A DNA stretch of 64,000 nt from an uncultured Clostridium sp. GTDB taxonomy: Bacteria; Bacillota; Clostridia; TANB77; CAG-508. Within the stretch, counting starts at the first letter, position 1, and the number at the start of each line of letters is the position of its first letter. The notes below the pieces were generated by a model. The model was not told the origin of the DNA. It did not search any database and worked only from the letters and a program-made list of their open reading frames with translations. Shown in pieces: positions 48,868 through 59,165 of the stretch. The position numbers and the translations under genes were made by a program. The stretch lies in assembly GCA_947648495.1 (NCBI GenBank), contig CANSOA010000001.1:240047-304046 (forward strand). Reading direction: 5' to 3'.

Positions 48868-51106
48868 TCAATATTCTTCTTCCAGTCCCATTATCTTATA
48901 TTTCAATCCTGTATTTCGCTTTTTAATTTCATAATTTCCAATCATAAACTCAATCAAATTTTTATTACCTATTATAATAAGAAGCTTTTTGGCTCTCGTC
49001 ATGCCTGTATACAACAAATTTCTTGTCAGTAGCATGCTTGAAGCCTGTGGCACAACTAGAATTACTACATCAAATTCACTTCCGCTGTGCTTTGTGAATG
49101 GTAATTGCGTAAGCATGTTCCAATTGTTCCAATTCAGAAAACGCATACCATGCTATTTTTCCATCGTCAAATTCTACTTCGATATTTTTATTAGTAAGGT
49201 CAATTTTTGAAATAATCCCTAATTCTCCATTAAACACGCCACTTCCGTGATTGGAGCTAAAATCTGTTTTGCTGTTTCTTTTTTCCCAATAAATATCATA
49301 ATTATTTTTAATTTGCATCACACGATCGCCTTCGCGAAATTCAATATCGCCATAGGTTTTATTTTGGATTGTCTCTGTTTTAGGATTTAAAATATTTTGC
49401 AAATCTCTATTTAATTCTTTGGTTCCAAGCTTTCCTTTTTTGGTTGGAGTTAAAATTTGAATGTTTTCAATAAAATCATAATCTCCATAATTTTTCAAAC
49501 GTCCATTGCTAAGGCTTATGACTTGCTCTAAAATTTTGTCTTGAACCGATTCATTGATATAGAAAAAATCGTCTTGCGTATCTTCTGGATAATCCTTTTT
49601 TCCAATAAAACTTACGCCTTGATTTACTTCATGAGAATTAACAATAATTTTACTTTTTGCCGCTTGTCTAAAAATCTTATTTAGCGTTATGGTAACAAAT
49701 GTTTCACTTTCAATTAAATCTTTTAAAATATTTCCTGGTCCAACCGCTGGAAGCTGATTGACATCTCCAACAAAGATTAATTTGGTTCCTAGATAAACTG
49801 CTTTTACAATATCATTCATTAAAAAAACGTCTACCATTGACATTTCGTCAATGATTAAAATATCGCAGTCAATTGGCGAAATCTCGTTATCAATGTTTCC
49901 TAATTTATCATCCTCAATTTTGCCGATTTCAAGCAATCTATGAACGGTTTTTGCCTCTTCACCAGTTGTTTCTGTCATTCGTTTGGCCGCTCTGCCTGTT
50001 GGGGCACATAAAACGATTTTCTTTTTATGACTTTTATAGATTTCAATCAAACATTTGATAATAGTAGTTTTTCCTGTTCCTGGACCACCAGTAATAATGG
50101 AAATATTGTTATCATTTACTTGTTTGATTGCTTCAAATTGTTTCTCAGATAATTCTATTCCAATCTTTTTTTCTTGTGTCTTAATTTCTTTATCAAAATT
50201 GGGAATGGATTTGACATTTTCACAAGTTTTTAGTAAATTTAATCGGTCACTAATATTTTTTTCCGCTTTATAAAAAGGATATAAATAAACCCAATCTTCC
50301 TTCCCTCTTTTTTCAATTACAATTTCTTGCGCGAGATTTAAGGCAATCAATTGATTCATAATATTTTCTTGACTGACTTCCAAAATTTGTTCTACATATT
50401 GTATCAAATTTTCTTGAAGTACACAGGTATTTCCATTATAACTAGAAACCAAAAGTGCGTATTTCATACCGCTTTTGATTCTTGCATCACTATCTTGGTT
50501 AATGCCAATTTGCATCGCAATTTTATCTATTTTGTTAAAATCCACACCATATGCAATATCGACCAAAATATAAGGATTTTCTTGGATTTTTTCCACTGCA
50601 TCTTTTCCCAAGACTTCGTAAACTTTTTTGGCATTATTGGCACCGATTCCGAACCCCTCTAAAAAACTAACAATTTGCCAAACTTCCCATTTTTGATTAA
50701 ATTCTTCACCAATTTCAATTGCCTTTTCTTTTGTAATTCCTTTGACCTCTGAAAGCCTTGTTGGCTCTAACTTCAAAATGTTTAATGTTTCATCTGCAAA
50801 TTTATGAATTATTTTTTGCGCTGTCGCAGGTCCAATGCCTTTGATTGTGCCACTTGCTAAATATTTTCCAAGAGCTTCAGCCGTTTGTGGCATGATTTTT
50901 TCAAATGTATCAATTTTAAATTGCTCACCATATTCTTGATGAACTACCATTTTTCCATATAATTTTAAAGAATCTCCCACTGCAATAAATGGCAAATAGC
51001 CTACAACAGTTACAAGTTCATTTCCTACCGTCATAAAAACTGCGATGGAATAATCATTATTTTCATTTTGATAAATAAATTCTTCGATTTGTCCCTCTAA
51101 TTCCAT
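48868..51106 (-). CDS. recD2: RecD2-type helicase, interrupted by one +1 frameshift
   Basis: Frames 51106-49085 and 49083-48868 join to 745 residues. N-terminal OB and helix-hairpin-helix regions (SGTIKGIGPATAQKI) precede superfamily 1B helicase motifs: Walker A GGPGTGKTT near residue 340, IIDEMSMVD near 415, and GDVNQLPAVGPG. At 49082-49084 the frame reads GCA CAG CGG AAG UGA. Skipping C gives CAG GGA AGU, completing motif V/VI HKAQGSEFD and then YTGMTRAKKLL. Without the shift the helicase loses its last 70 residues, including the arginine finger. RBS GAGGT precedes the ATG at 51106. Confidence 0.92.
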
Positions 51107-51247
51107 TGTTACCTCGTACAAAAATTGTTTGTTTGATTGTATCAAATAATCTGAAATTTTGCAACACAAAAATGAACCCTTCTTGTTAACCTTTTTGGTC
51201 TTACAATTTGGGTTCACTTCAAAATTGATGTTCTTTCTTGTTCATGT

Positions 51248-51568
51248 TTAAAATTTTATTTCTTGACACCAGAAATCTTTAATCGCTTTAAAATCAACAT
51301 CTTGGCACCAAAAATCTTTTACTTCTTTAAAATTAACATCTTGACACCAAAAGTCTTTTACGCCTGATAAATCAATTTCTTGATATAGAAAGTCTCTTAA
51401 TTCTGGGAATTCAATCTCTTGGAATAGAAAATCATGAACTTCAGTCAATACTTTTTCTTCTTTTTCTGTTAATTCTAATCGCAAGAAATTTTTTAATTTT
51501 ACTAAAGTTCCGTATTGTACTGGCAAATTCGTTCCTACTGTATTATCCTTCAAATTATATTCTTTCAT
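51248..51568 (-). CDS. Small protein with five 13-residue repeats
   Basis: A 106-residue protein. After a leader (about 1-45) it has tandem repeats of 13 residues: DFLFQEIEFPELR, DFLYQEIDLSGVK, then three near-copies of DFWCQDVNFKEVK. The last repeats are 39-bp direct DNA repeats, so expansion is recent. Each late repeat has one Cys. The ATG at 51568 follows AAGGAGG by 6 nt. I do not recognise it. It lies between recD2 and mtaB on the same strand. Confidence 0.6.
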   Translation of the reverse strand: MKEYNLKDNTVGTNLPVQYGTLVKLKNFLRLELTEKEEKVLTEVHDFLFQEIEFPELRDFLYQEIDLSGVKDFWCQDVNFKEVKDFWCQDVDFKAIKDFWCQEIKF

Positions 51569-51680
51569 TATATTCCTCCTTAGTAAATTTATATCTTTAT
51601 CTTTGTTTACTATATACCATAATTCCCCATAAATCAAGAGTTTTGGTGTTTTTTTATATTAAGTTTTGATTACAGCTACA

Positions 51681-52983
51681 TTACATTTTTGTAACATTTT
51701 CGCCAATTAATTCATTAGTTGTCATATTTTCGACTTTTACCATAACCATTTCATTCGTTCGATCCAAATCCGATTTTACCTTTACTAGCAAATAATTAGC
51801 CGTATGTCCTTTGCAAAATTCAGCTTCTTTTTCTTCGAGCAAAACACTCACATTTTTGCCGATATATTGTTGATGATAAAATTCTTGATTTTTATCGGAT
51901 AATGCAAGCATTTTTTTGCTTCTTTGTTCTTTTACGGCATTTGGCACTTGATTTTCCATCCCTGCTGCCTTTGTTCCATTTCGCTTTGAATATTGAAAAA
52001 TATGCATTTTATAAAATTGGATTTTTTTTAAAAACTCATAAGTATCTTCAAATTCTTTTTCCGTTTCTCCCGGAAAACCAACAATAATATCTGTTGTCAA
52101 AATCACATCATCATAAACATTTCTTAAATTTTCCACTATGTTAGAAAATTGTTTAGTTGTATATCTTCGGTTCATTCTCTTTAAGGTTTCATCACAACCG
52201 CTTTGCAAAGATAAGTGAAAATGTGGACAAATTTTTTTCAACTTCTGTAGTCTTTCCAAAAACGCATCCTCCAACAAAAGTGGCTCTATCGACCCTAAAC
52301 GAATCCTTTCAATGCCTTCAATTTCATTGATTTCTTCTAACAAATCAATCAGCTGATAATTTTCCTTAAAATCCTTCCCATAAGACGCCACATGAATTCC
52401 TGTTACCACCACTTCTTTTATACCTTTTTTCGCAATGCTTCTAATTTCATTTATGACACTTTCTGGATTACGACTGCGCACTCTTCCTCTTGCATATGGA
52501 ATTAGACAATAGGAACAAAATCGGTCACAACCGTCTTGAACTTTTATGACAGCTCTTATTTTTTCGGTATAGGTTATACTACCAAAATCGCTATACTCTT
52601 TATTTTGAAAAACATCATCTAGGTTATCTTGATAGCCACTTTTTATGTATTCTTCTACGTGTTTTACAATATCTTTTTTTTCGTTCGTCCCCAAACACAA
52701 ATCGATTTCAGGCATTTTCTCGATTTCATCTTTCGCAACTTGCACATAACAGCCCACAGCAACAATTATAGCTTCTGGATTGATTTGCTTGGCTCTTCTT
52801 AACATTTGTCTGGATTTTCGATCTGAAATATTGGTGACAGTACATGTATTGACAACATAAATATCGGCTCTTTCTTGAAATTCTACAATTTCATAGCCAT
52901 GCTCGATAAATTTTTGGGTCATTGCGTTGGTTTCGTATTGGTTGACTTTGCAACCGGAGGGTGTTGAATGCTACTTTTTTCAT
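51681..52983 (-). CDS. mtaB: tRNA t6A37 methylthiotransferase MtaB, interrupted by one +1 frameshift
   Basis: Frames 52983-52957 and 52955-51681 join to 433 residues. After only nine codons (MKKVAFNTL) the frame reads ACC CUC CGG UUG and soon stops. Skipping C gives CUC GGU UGC, completing the signature TLGCKVNQYETNA; the Cys after the shifted Gly is a cluster ligand. Then come NTCTVTN, GCYVQ, the radical SAM CDRFCSYC and a C-terminal TRAM domain. The enzyme makes ms2t6A37 in tRNAs reading ANN codons. AAAGGA lies upstream of the ATG at 52983. Confidence 0.92.
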
Positions 52984-53045
52984 TTTGGATCCTTTCTTGG
53001 GTTCGAGAAAGGCACGGTCCCCCGTGCCCCTACGGTTATTTTATT

Positions 53046-54044
53046 TTATCCTCTTCTGGAACGGTCTAAATTGTCTAGATTGTCTAATGCTTTGCCTGTT
53101 CCAATGGCGACACACGAAATGGAATCTTCTGCAATCATGACATTGATTCCTGTTTTTTCTTGAATTAATTTATCCAATCCATCAATTAAACAACCTCCTC
53201 CTGTCATGTAAATTCCTTTGTCGCTAATGTCGGATGCAAGTTCTGGTGGCGTTTTTTCTAAGACATTATGAACTGCATCAACAATTAACATGGATGGCTC
53301 TTCTAATGCTTCTAACATTTCGCTTGAATATACCGTTATAGTGCGTGGTAAACCAGTTAGCAAATCACGTCCTCGCACGTCCATTTCCATGTCTTGAAAC
53401 TTTGGATATACGCAACCAATGTTCAGTTTCAATTCTTCCGCTGTCCTCTCACCAATCATGACATTATGTTTTTTCTTAATATACCTGACAATTGCCTCAT
53501 CAAACTTGTCTCCTGCAATTTTAATGGATGTGCTCACAACAGAACCACCTAATGAAATCACAGCAATATCCGTTGTTCCACCCCCAATATCAACAATCAT
53601 ATTTCCAGATGGTTTTGAAATATCCAAACCTGCTCCAATGGCCGCTGCAATTGGCTCTTCAATTAAATAAACACGTCTTGCACCAGCATTAGAAGCAGCA
53701 TCAATCACCGCTTTTTTTTCTACTTCCGTTACTTGTGATGGAATACAAATCATAATTCTAGGCGCAAAAAGAAAACGTCCACCTATTTTTCCAATAAAAT
53801 ATTTTAACATTTTTTCTGTGACCGTATAATCCGAAATGACACCATCACGCAGTGGTCTTGTGGCAATAATATTTCCTGGTGTTCTTCCAAGCATTCGTCT
53901 TGCTTCATGTCCAACAGCTAAAACCTCTCCTGTTACATTATTGACCGCAACAACTGACGGTTCTCGTAAAACGATTCCCTTTCCTTTTACATATGCAATT
54001 ACAGTCGCTGTCCCTAAATCAATTCCAATATCTTGTCCAAACAT
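53046..54044 (-). CDS. mreB: MreB/Mbl-family actin-like protein
   Basis: A 332-residue bacterial actin that guides wall synthesis in rods. MFGQDIGIDLGTATVIAYVK (phosphate 1), VIDAASNAGARRVYLIEEPIAAAIGAG, VDIGGGTTDIAVI (phosphate 2) and YMTGGGCLIDGLD are all visible. I use the ATG at 54044 rather than an adjacent TTG. It is upstream of mtaB but separated by 62 nt. MreB versus Mbl cannot be told from this alone. Confidence 0.93.
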   Translation of the reverse strand: MFGQDIGIDLGTATVIAYVKGKGIVLREPSVVAVNNVTGEVLAVGHEARRMLGRTPGNIIATRPLRDGVISDYTVTEKMLKYFIGKIGGRFLFAPRIMICIPSQVTEVEKKAVIDAASNAGARRVYLIEEPIAAAIGAGLDISKPSGNMIVDIGGGTTDIAVISLGGSVVSTSIKIAGDKFDEAIVRYIKKKHNVMIGERTAEELKLNIGCVYPKFQDMEMDVRGRDLLTGLPRTITVYSSEMLEALEEPSMLIVDAVHNVLEKTPPELASDISDKGIYMTGGGCLIDGLDKLIQEKTGINVMIAEDSISCVAIGTGKALDNLDNLDRSRRG

Positions 54045-54234
54045 CAAACTTATCTTCCCTTCTATCTTTTCAATTATCTATTTATTGAATGTCTTATTTT
54101 TTTACAGTTATATTACAATTATATTACATTTTTGCAAAAATTTCAAGTGTTTTTTTAATTTTAATCCATATATTGTAATTTTTTTTCATTTATGTTATAA
54201 TTTAGAAAAGAAATCTAAAAATTAGGAGAAAAAT

Positions 54235-55168
54235 ATGGACAAAATTTCAATTATTATACCTTGTTACAACGAAGAAAAATCTTTACCTTTATTTTATGAG
54301 GAACTAAATAAAAATATGAATCAATTTGAAAATGTGGATTTTGAACTTATCTTTGTTAATGATGGCTCTACTGATGGAACTTTGACTTATCTAAAAAATT
54401 TGGCAAACGAAGATTTACATGTTAACTATATTTCTTTTTCCAGAAACTTTGGCAAAGAATCGGCAATTTTTGCTGGTCTTGAACATGCCAGTGGCGATTT
54501 TGTAACCTTAATGGATGCTGATTTACAAGACCCACCTTCGCTTCTTTTGGAAATGTATGAATCTGTCAAGAATGAAGACTTCGATGCCGTTCGGAACACG
54601 CCGTGTTAATCGAAAAGGTGAACCGATTATTCGTAGTTTTTTTGCACGACTTTTTTATAAAATCATTAATCGCATGTCTAAAATTGAAATGGTTGATGGT
54701 GCACGTGATTTTATCTTTATGAAAAAAATTGTGGTTGATAGCATTTTATCACTAAAAGAATACAATCGTTACTCTAAGGGGCTTTTCAGCTTTGTTGGTT
54801 TTCATGTAAAATGGATTGAATATGAAAATGTCAAGCGAGTAGCTGGTGAGACAAAATGGTCTTTTTGGAAATTGCTTTCTTATGCATTGGAAGGAATTAC
54901 TGCGTTTTCTACAACACCACTCATCTTTTCTTCTTTGCTTGGTCTGATTTTCTGTTTGGTTTCGTTTATTTTTATTATGATTATTGTTGTAAAAACGCTT
55001 CTTCTTGGGGACCCAACAAGTGGTTGGCCTTCTCTTGTATGTATTATTTTTATGGTAAGTGGTATTCAGCTGTTTTCGCTTGGAATTATTGGACAATATT
55101 TGTCTAAAACATATTTGGAAGTAAAGAAAAGACCAATTTATATTGTGCGTGAAACAAATTTAAAATAG
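54235..55168 (+). CDS. GtrB/DPM-type polyprenyl-phosphate glycosyltransferase, interrupted by one +1 frameshift
   Basis: Frames 54235-54591 and 54593-55168 join to 310 residues. The GT-A domain has IIIPCYNEEKSLPLFYEEL, VNDGSTDGT and MDADLQDPP. Two membrane helices near the C-terminus fit enzymes that make a polyprenyl-phosphate sugar. At 54592-54594 the frame reads GCC GUU CGG AAC and stops after four codons. Skipping C gives GUU GGA ACA, continuing GTRRVNRKGEP, a conserved region of this family. It is the only co-directional gene here, divergent from mreB and ending at a bidirectional terminator. Confidence 0.9.
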
Positions 55169-55169
55169 A

Positions 55170-55210
55170 AAAATAGCGTTTACTTTATGAAGTGAACGCT
55201 ATTTTTTATT
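55170..55210. terminator. Bidirectional terminator between the glycosyltransferase and rlmB
   Basis: Stem AATAGCGTTTAC / GTGAACGCTATT (one G-T) with T-runs on both strands. Confidence 0.88.
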
Positions 55211-55218
55211 TTAGTATT

Positions 55219-56097
55219 TTAATGATTTTGTTTTACAACCTCATATATTACAATTCCAGCAGCTACAGAAGCATTTAATGAAGTGATTTTTCCTTTCATT
55301 GGAATTTTTACTAAAATATCAGCATTTTGCTTGACTAATTTACTCATTCCAAAGCCTTCACTACCAATTACAACAGCGATTGGTCCTGTCAAATTTTCAT
55401 CATCATAATAACTTTTGGCTTCTCCAGCTGTTCCCACAATCCACAATCCCGCATTTTTTAGTTTTTGAATGGTATCATTTAAATTATTGACACGAGCAAT
55501 TTTCATATAGGAAGTCGCTCCACTGGCGACTTTGCTTACTGTGCTATTGACACAAGCACTTCTTCTTTTTGGTATAACAATTCCATGAACACCTGCTGTT
55601 TCAGCGGTTCTAATAATAGCACCTAAATTATGTGGATCTTCAATTCCATCTAATAACACCACAAAGGGTGTTTCTTCTCTTTGTTTCGCCAATTCTAAAA
55701 TATCTTCTATTTCACAATAATTAAATGGCGGAATACTAGCTATGACACCTTGATGATTTTCCTTTGTCATAGCATCTAATTTCGATTTTTCAACTTCTAC
55801 TGTTACAACTTTTGCTTCTTTTGCTTTAGCTATAATTTCCTTAATTGAACCAATTTTTTCACCACGTTCTATCCATATTTTGTTAATATCTTGATTGGAT
55901 TTTAGTAATTCTAAAACAGAATTTCTGCCATATACTATATCTTCATATACTTTTTCTTCGCGATTTTCTACTGGTTTTTCTTGTTTTTTGTCTACTACAT
56001 TTGCTTTTTTTGAAAAATTATTTTTTCTTTTATTTTCGTTTTTTTCTTGATTTAGTATTGATTTTCTGGATTGTTTATCACGGTAAGATTGCCTCAT
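55219..56097 (-). CDS. rlmB: 23S rRNA 2'-O-ribose methyltransferase, TrmH/SpoU family
   Basis: A 292-residue SPOUT enzyme. A basic, disordered N-terminus (1-50) is followed by a substrate-binding domain (YGRNSVLELLKSN) and the SPOUT knot with LDGIEDPHNLGAIIRTAETAG, VIGSEGFGMS and IPMKGKITSLNASVAAGI. These match RlmB, which methylates G2251 in 23S rRNA, though TrmH-family members vary in target. No in-frame CGG. Confidence 0.92.
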   Translation of the reverse strand: MRQSYRDKQSRKSILNQEKNENKRKNNFSKKANVVDKKQEKPVENREEKVYEDIVYGRNSVLELLKSNQDINKIWIERGEKIGSIKEIIAKAKEAKVVTVEVEKSKLDAMTKENHQGVIASIPPFNYCEIEDILELAKQREETPFVVLLDGIEDPHNLGAIIRTAETAGVHGIVIPKRRSACVNSTVSKVASGATSYMKIARVNNLNDTIQKLKNAGLWIVGTAGEAKSYYDDENLTGPIAVVIGSEGFGMSKLVKQNADILVKIPMKGKITSLNASVAAGIVIYEVVKQNH

Positions 56098-56247
56098 TTT
56101 TTATTTTTTCCCTTCTTTTATTTGTCAAAATCTGTCGAGTACTTTTGCTTGCATTCAATCGTTTTTCGTAGTATACTATTGAACCAAACAAGGAGAAGCA
56201 AGAAGATATGGTTGCCGCCCCAATTTTTTAGATTGGAGGTGATGCCA

Positions 56248-56367
56248 ATGATAGAACTATCTTTATTAAAACTTTGCATTTACTTTATATACATATTACT
56301 TCTTTCAGCCATTGTTGCATTTACTCTAATGATAATTTTAATTATCATTTTAAGTAAGCATTTTTAA
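56248..56367 (+). CDS. 39-residue hydrophobic peptide, putative holin-like/type I toxin
   Basis: Encodes a 39-residue peptide with one long hydrophobic helix and a basic end (LSKHF). The RBS region TTGGAGGTGATGCC just before ATG is the hallmark context of putative holin-like toxin genes in Firmicutes. A strong terminator follows at once. No antisense antitoxin gene is obvious, but the region upstream (56150-56230) could encode a small RNA. It sits between rlmB and lepA. Confidence 0.65.
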   Translation: MIELSLLKLCIYFIYILLLSAIVAFTLMIILIIILSKHF

Positions 56368-56420
56368 CAAAAGACCTCATCTCTGCTTTCCACTGACGAG
56401 ATGGGGCCTTTTGTTTTTTT
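56368..56420 (+). terminator. Terminator of the small toxin-like gene
   Basis: Stem AAAAGACCTCATCTC / GAGATGGGGCCTTTT with mismatches, loop of about 14 nt and a run of seven T. Confidence 0.85.
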
Positions 56421-56516
56421 CAATCGGTGGCAATCACAAAAATGTGACTCCTTGTTTATTTAAATAAATTATACTATAAATTTTACCAATTGTCAACTCT
56501 TTTTCTTTTTCAAGAT

Positions 56517-58332
56517 TTATCCTTCATCATTTAACTTAAGCACTGCCAAAAATGCCTCTTGTGGTACTTGTACGTTGCCAATTTCACGCATTTTCTTTTT
56601 TCCACGCTTTTGCTTTTCTAATAATTTTTTCTTTCTTGTAATATCTCCACCATAACATTTAGCTAAAACGTCTTTTCTCATGGCCGAAATGGTTTCTCTG
56701 GCAATGATTTTTCCTCCGACTACTGCTTGAATTGGGACTTCAAATAATTGTCTTGGAATAACTGTTTTTAATTTTTCCGCCATTTTACGCCCACGTTCAT
56801 AGGCGGAATCTTTATGCACAATAAACGAAAGCGCATCAACTGCTTCATTGTTGATATGCAAATCCAGTTTTACTAAATCTGCTTTTCGATATTCCTTAAA
56901 TTCATAATCCACAGATGCATACCCTTTTGTTTTGGATTTTATGGTGTCAAAAAAGTCATAGATAATTTCGTTGAGTGGTAAGTCATATTCTAATGTTACT
57001 CTGGATTCGTCCAAATAACGCATATCCATATATACACCACGCCTGTCTTGACATACATTCATGACGTTGCCAACAAACTCTTTCGGAATCATGATTTGAG
57101 CTTTCATGATTGGTTCTTCCATCATACGAATTTCGGTACTTGGTGGCAAATCAATTGGATTATAAAGCTCTATGATTTCTCCATTGGTTTTGTGCACTTT
57201 GTAAATAACAGATGGCGCTGTGGTAATCAGTCCAATATCAAATTCACGTTCTAATCGCTCGATAATAATTTCCAAATGTAATAATCCTAAAAAACCACAA
57301 CGAAATCCAAATCCTAATGCTGCTGAAGTTTCTGGCTCGTAATTTAAGGCAGCGTCGTTTAATTTCAATTTTTCTAAAGCTTCTTTTAATGGTTCATATT
57401 CACTTCCGATCGATTGGATACAATCCACAATAAACCATTGAATTGGCTTTTTTGTAACCAGTTAATGCTTCTGGAGCTGGATTATTTTTGTGTGTAATGG
57501 TGTCTCCTACATGTAAATCAGAAACGGTTTTGACGCTCGCTGAAATATAGCCAACTTCGCCTGCAACTAACTCCTTTGCTGGCTGATAACTTCCTGCTTT
57601 GAAATACCCTACTTCGGTTACAGTGAAGGTTTTTCCAGTTGCCATAAAAATAATTTCATCATTTGGCTGTATTTTTCCATTTTTAATGCGTACATAACTT
57701 AAGGCGCCTTTGTAATTGTCGTAAACTGAATCAAAAATTAAGGCTTGTAAGGGAGCTTCTATTTTTCCAGAAGGAGCTGGAATGTCGGTTACGATTTTTT
57801 CTAAAACTTCTTCTACATTTAAGCCTGTTTTGGCTGAAATACAAGGGGCTTCCATTGCTGGAATTCCAATGATTTCTTCAATTTCTTCTTTGACTTCATC
57901 TGGTCTTGCATTTGGCAAATCTACTTTGTTGATAACTGGCAAGATTTCTAAGTTGTCATCAAGGGCTAAATATACATTCGCAAGTGTTTGGGCTTCAACG
58001 CCTTGTGTGCTATCTACGACTAAAATAGCGCCTTCACACGCTGCTAGACTACGTGATACTTCGTAGTTAAAATCCACGTGTCCGGGTGTGTCTATTAGAT
58101 TAAATTCATAGGTTTGACCGTCTTTTGCGGTATAATTCATTTTGACAGCTTGGGATTTTATGGTAATTCCTCTTTCACGCTCAATGTCCATATTGTCTAG
58201 GATTTGCGCTTCCATTTCACGTTCGGATAAAGCGCCTGTCATTTCGATAATACGATCTGCCAAAGTTGATTTTCCATGATCGATATGGGCTATGATACTA
58301 AAATTTCTGATATATTTTTGTTTATCTTGCAA
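56517..58332 (-). CDS. lepA: Elongation factor 4 (LepA), interrupted by one +1 frameshift
   Basis: Frames 58332-57409 and 57407-56517 join to 604 residues, the normal LepA length. The start is TTG at 58332, behind CGGAGG. GTPase motifs are [17 protein letters not shown] and [10 protein letters not shown]. At 57406-57408 the frame reads AUC GAU CGG AAG UGA. Skipping C gives GAU GGA AGU, restoring [18 protein letters not shown], then LepA-specific C-terminal motifs ([31 protein letters not shown]). The unshifted product would lack domains III, V and the CTD and could not work on the ribosome. Confidence 0.95.
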
Positions 58333-58395
58333 AATTATTTCCTCCGTTTTTATTTTGTTTTATTATACTGTATTTTGTTTGAATTTGCAAGAGAA

Positions 58396-59100
58396 TTATT
58401 CCATTACTTCTAAAACATCGGAATTATTTAATCCTTCTAAATGATAATAGGTGTCTGGCACGTCACCAACGATAATTGCTTCTGTGAGTAAAACTTTAGA
58501 GGCAATGTCTTTTCCATAAACACCAATTGGGGTTAAAATACTGACAGATGTGTTTAAGTTTAAATAAATTTTATGTAAGGTTTGATTGACGTTTACACTT
58601 TGAAATTCGGATTTTATTTCTGTATCAATTTTTCCTGCCGCTTCTAACTCAATATCAAACTTGGGCCCTAAATGCTTCAAAATGCTAATTCCACTTACGC
58701 TTCCATAATTGATATATACTATTATGGTTGGGGTATGGTCAATGGAATTTTGGATGTTGGAGACAATTTGTGATGTGAGTTGATTGATTAAAACTGTGTT
58801 TGATTTCATTAACACGACATCCCCATTGCTGTCTTTTTCTATGTTGATTAAATCATTATAGGTATAATTTTTCATGATTTTTTGGATTTCATCATTTACG
58901 ATGTGGTTCGCTTTGGAGCCTGCAGCGGTTTTACAGCTTGCTACAAAAATGGGATAGGAGGCAATGGCAAAACTGGCTGTGGAAATGATGATGATTAAGA
59001 TGATGATGAATATTAGGGTGTAAAATTTGTTTGTTTTGGTGTATTTTTTGTGTCTTTTCTTTGGTAATCGGATTCTTTTTCGGGAATAAATTTTGTCCAT
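58396..59100 (-). CDS. yunB: Sporulation protein YunB
   Basis: A 234-residue protein with a basic N-terminus, one membrane helix (about 28-52) and an extracytoplasmic domain that begins NHIVNDEIQKIMKNYTYNDLI and ends with LLTEAIIVGDVPDTYYHLEG. This matches YunB, a mother-cell sporulation protein of unknown biochemical role. It follows sipL, suggesting a sporulation gene pair on the same strand (66 nt between). Confidence 0.9.
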   Translation of the reverse strand: MDKIYSRKRIRLPKKRHKKYTKTNKFYTLIFIIILIIIISTASFAIASYPIFVASCKTAAGSKANHIVNDEIQKIMKNYTYNDLINIEKDSNGDVVLMKSNTVLINQLTSQIVSNIQNSIDHTPTIIVYINYGSVSGISILKHLGPKFDIELEAAGKIDTEIKSEFQSVNVNQTLHKIYLNLNTSVSILTPIGVYGKDIASKVLLTEAIIVGDVPDTYYHLEGLNNSDVLEVME

Positions 59101-59165
59101 GTCTGGTTCTCTCCTGTGGATTTTTTATATGAAAAAGGGCACGGTGCCCCGTGCTCCCTACGTGT

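Noticed and set aside
48868..49146. 92-residue ORF as an independent gene
   Set aside because: It carries the C-terminal RecD2 helicase motifs and is the continuation of recD2 after the shift.
57400..58332. prfB-like frameshifting with an upstream Shine-Dalgarno stimulator
   Set aside because: No AGGGGG-like element lies at a fixed distance upstream of the eight CGG sites, and mtaB has only nine codons before its site.
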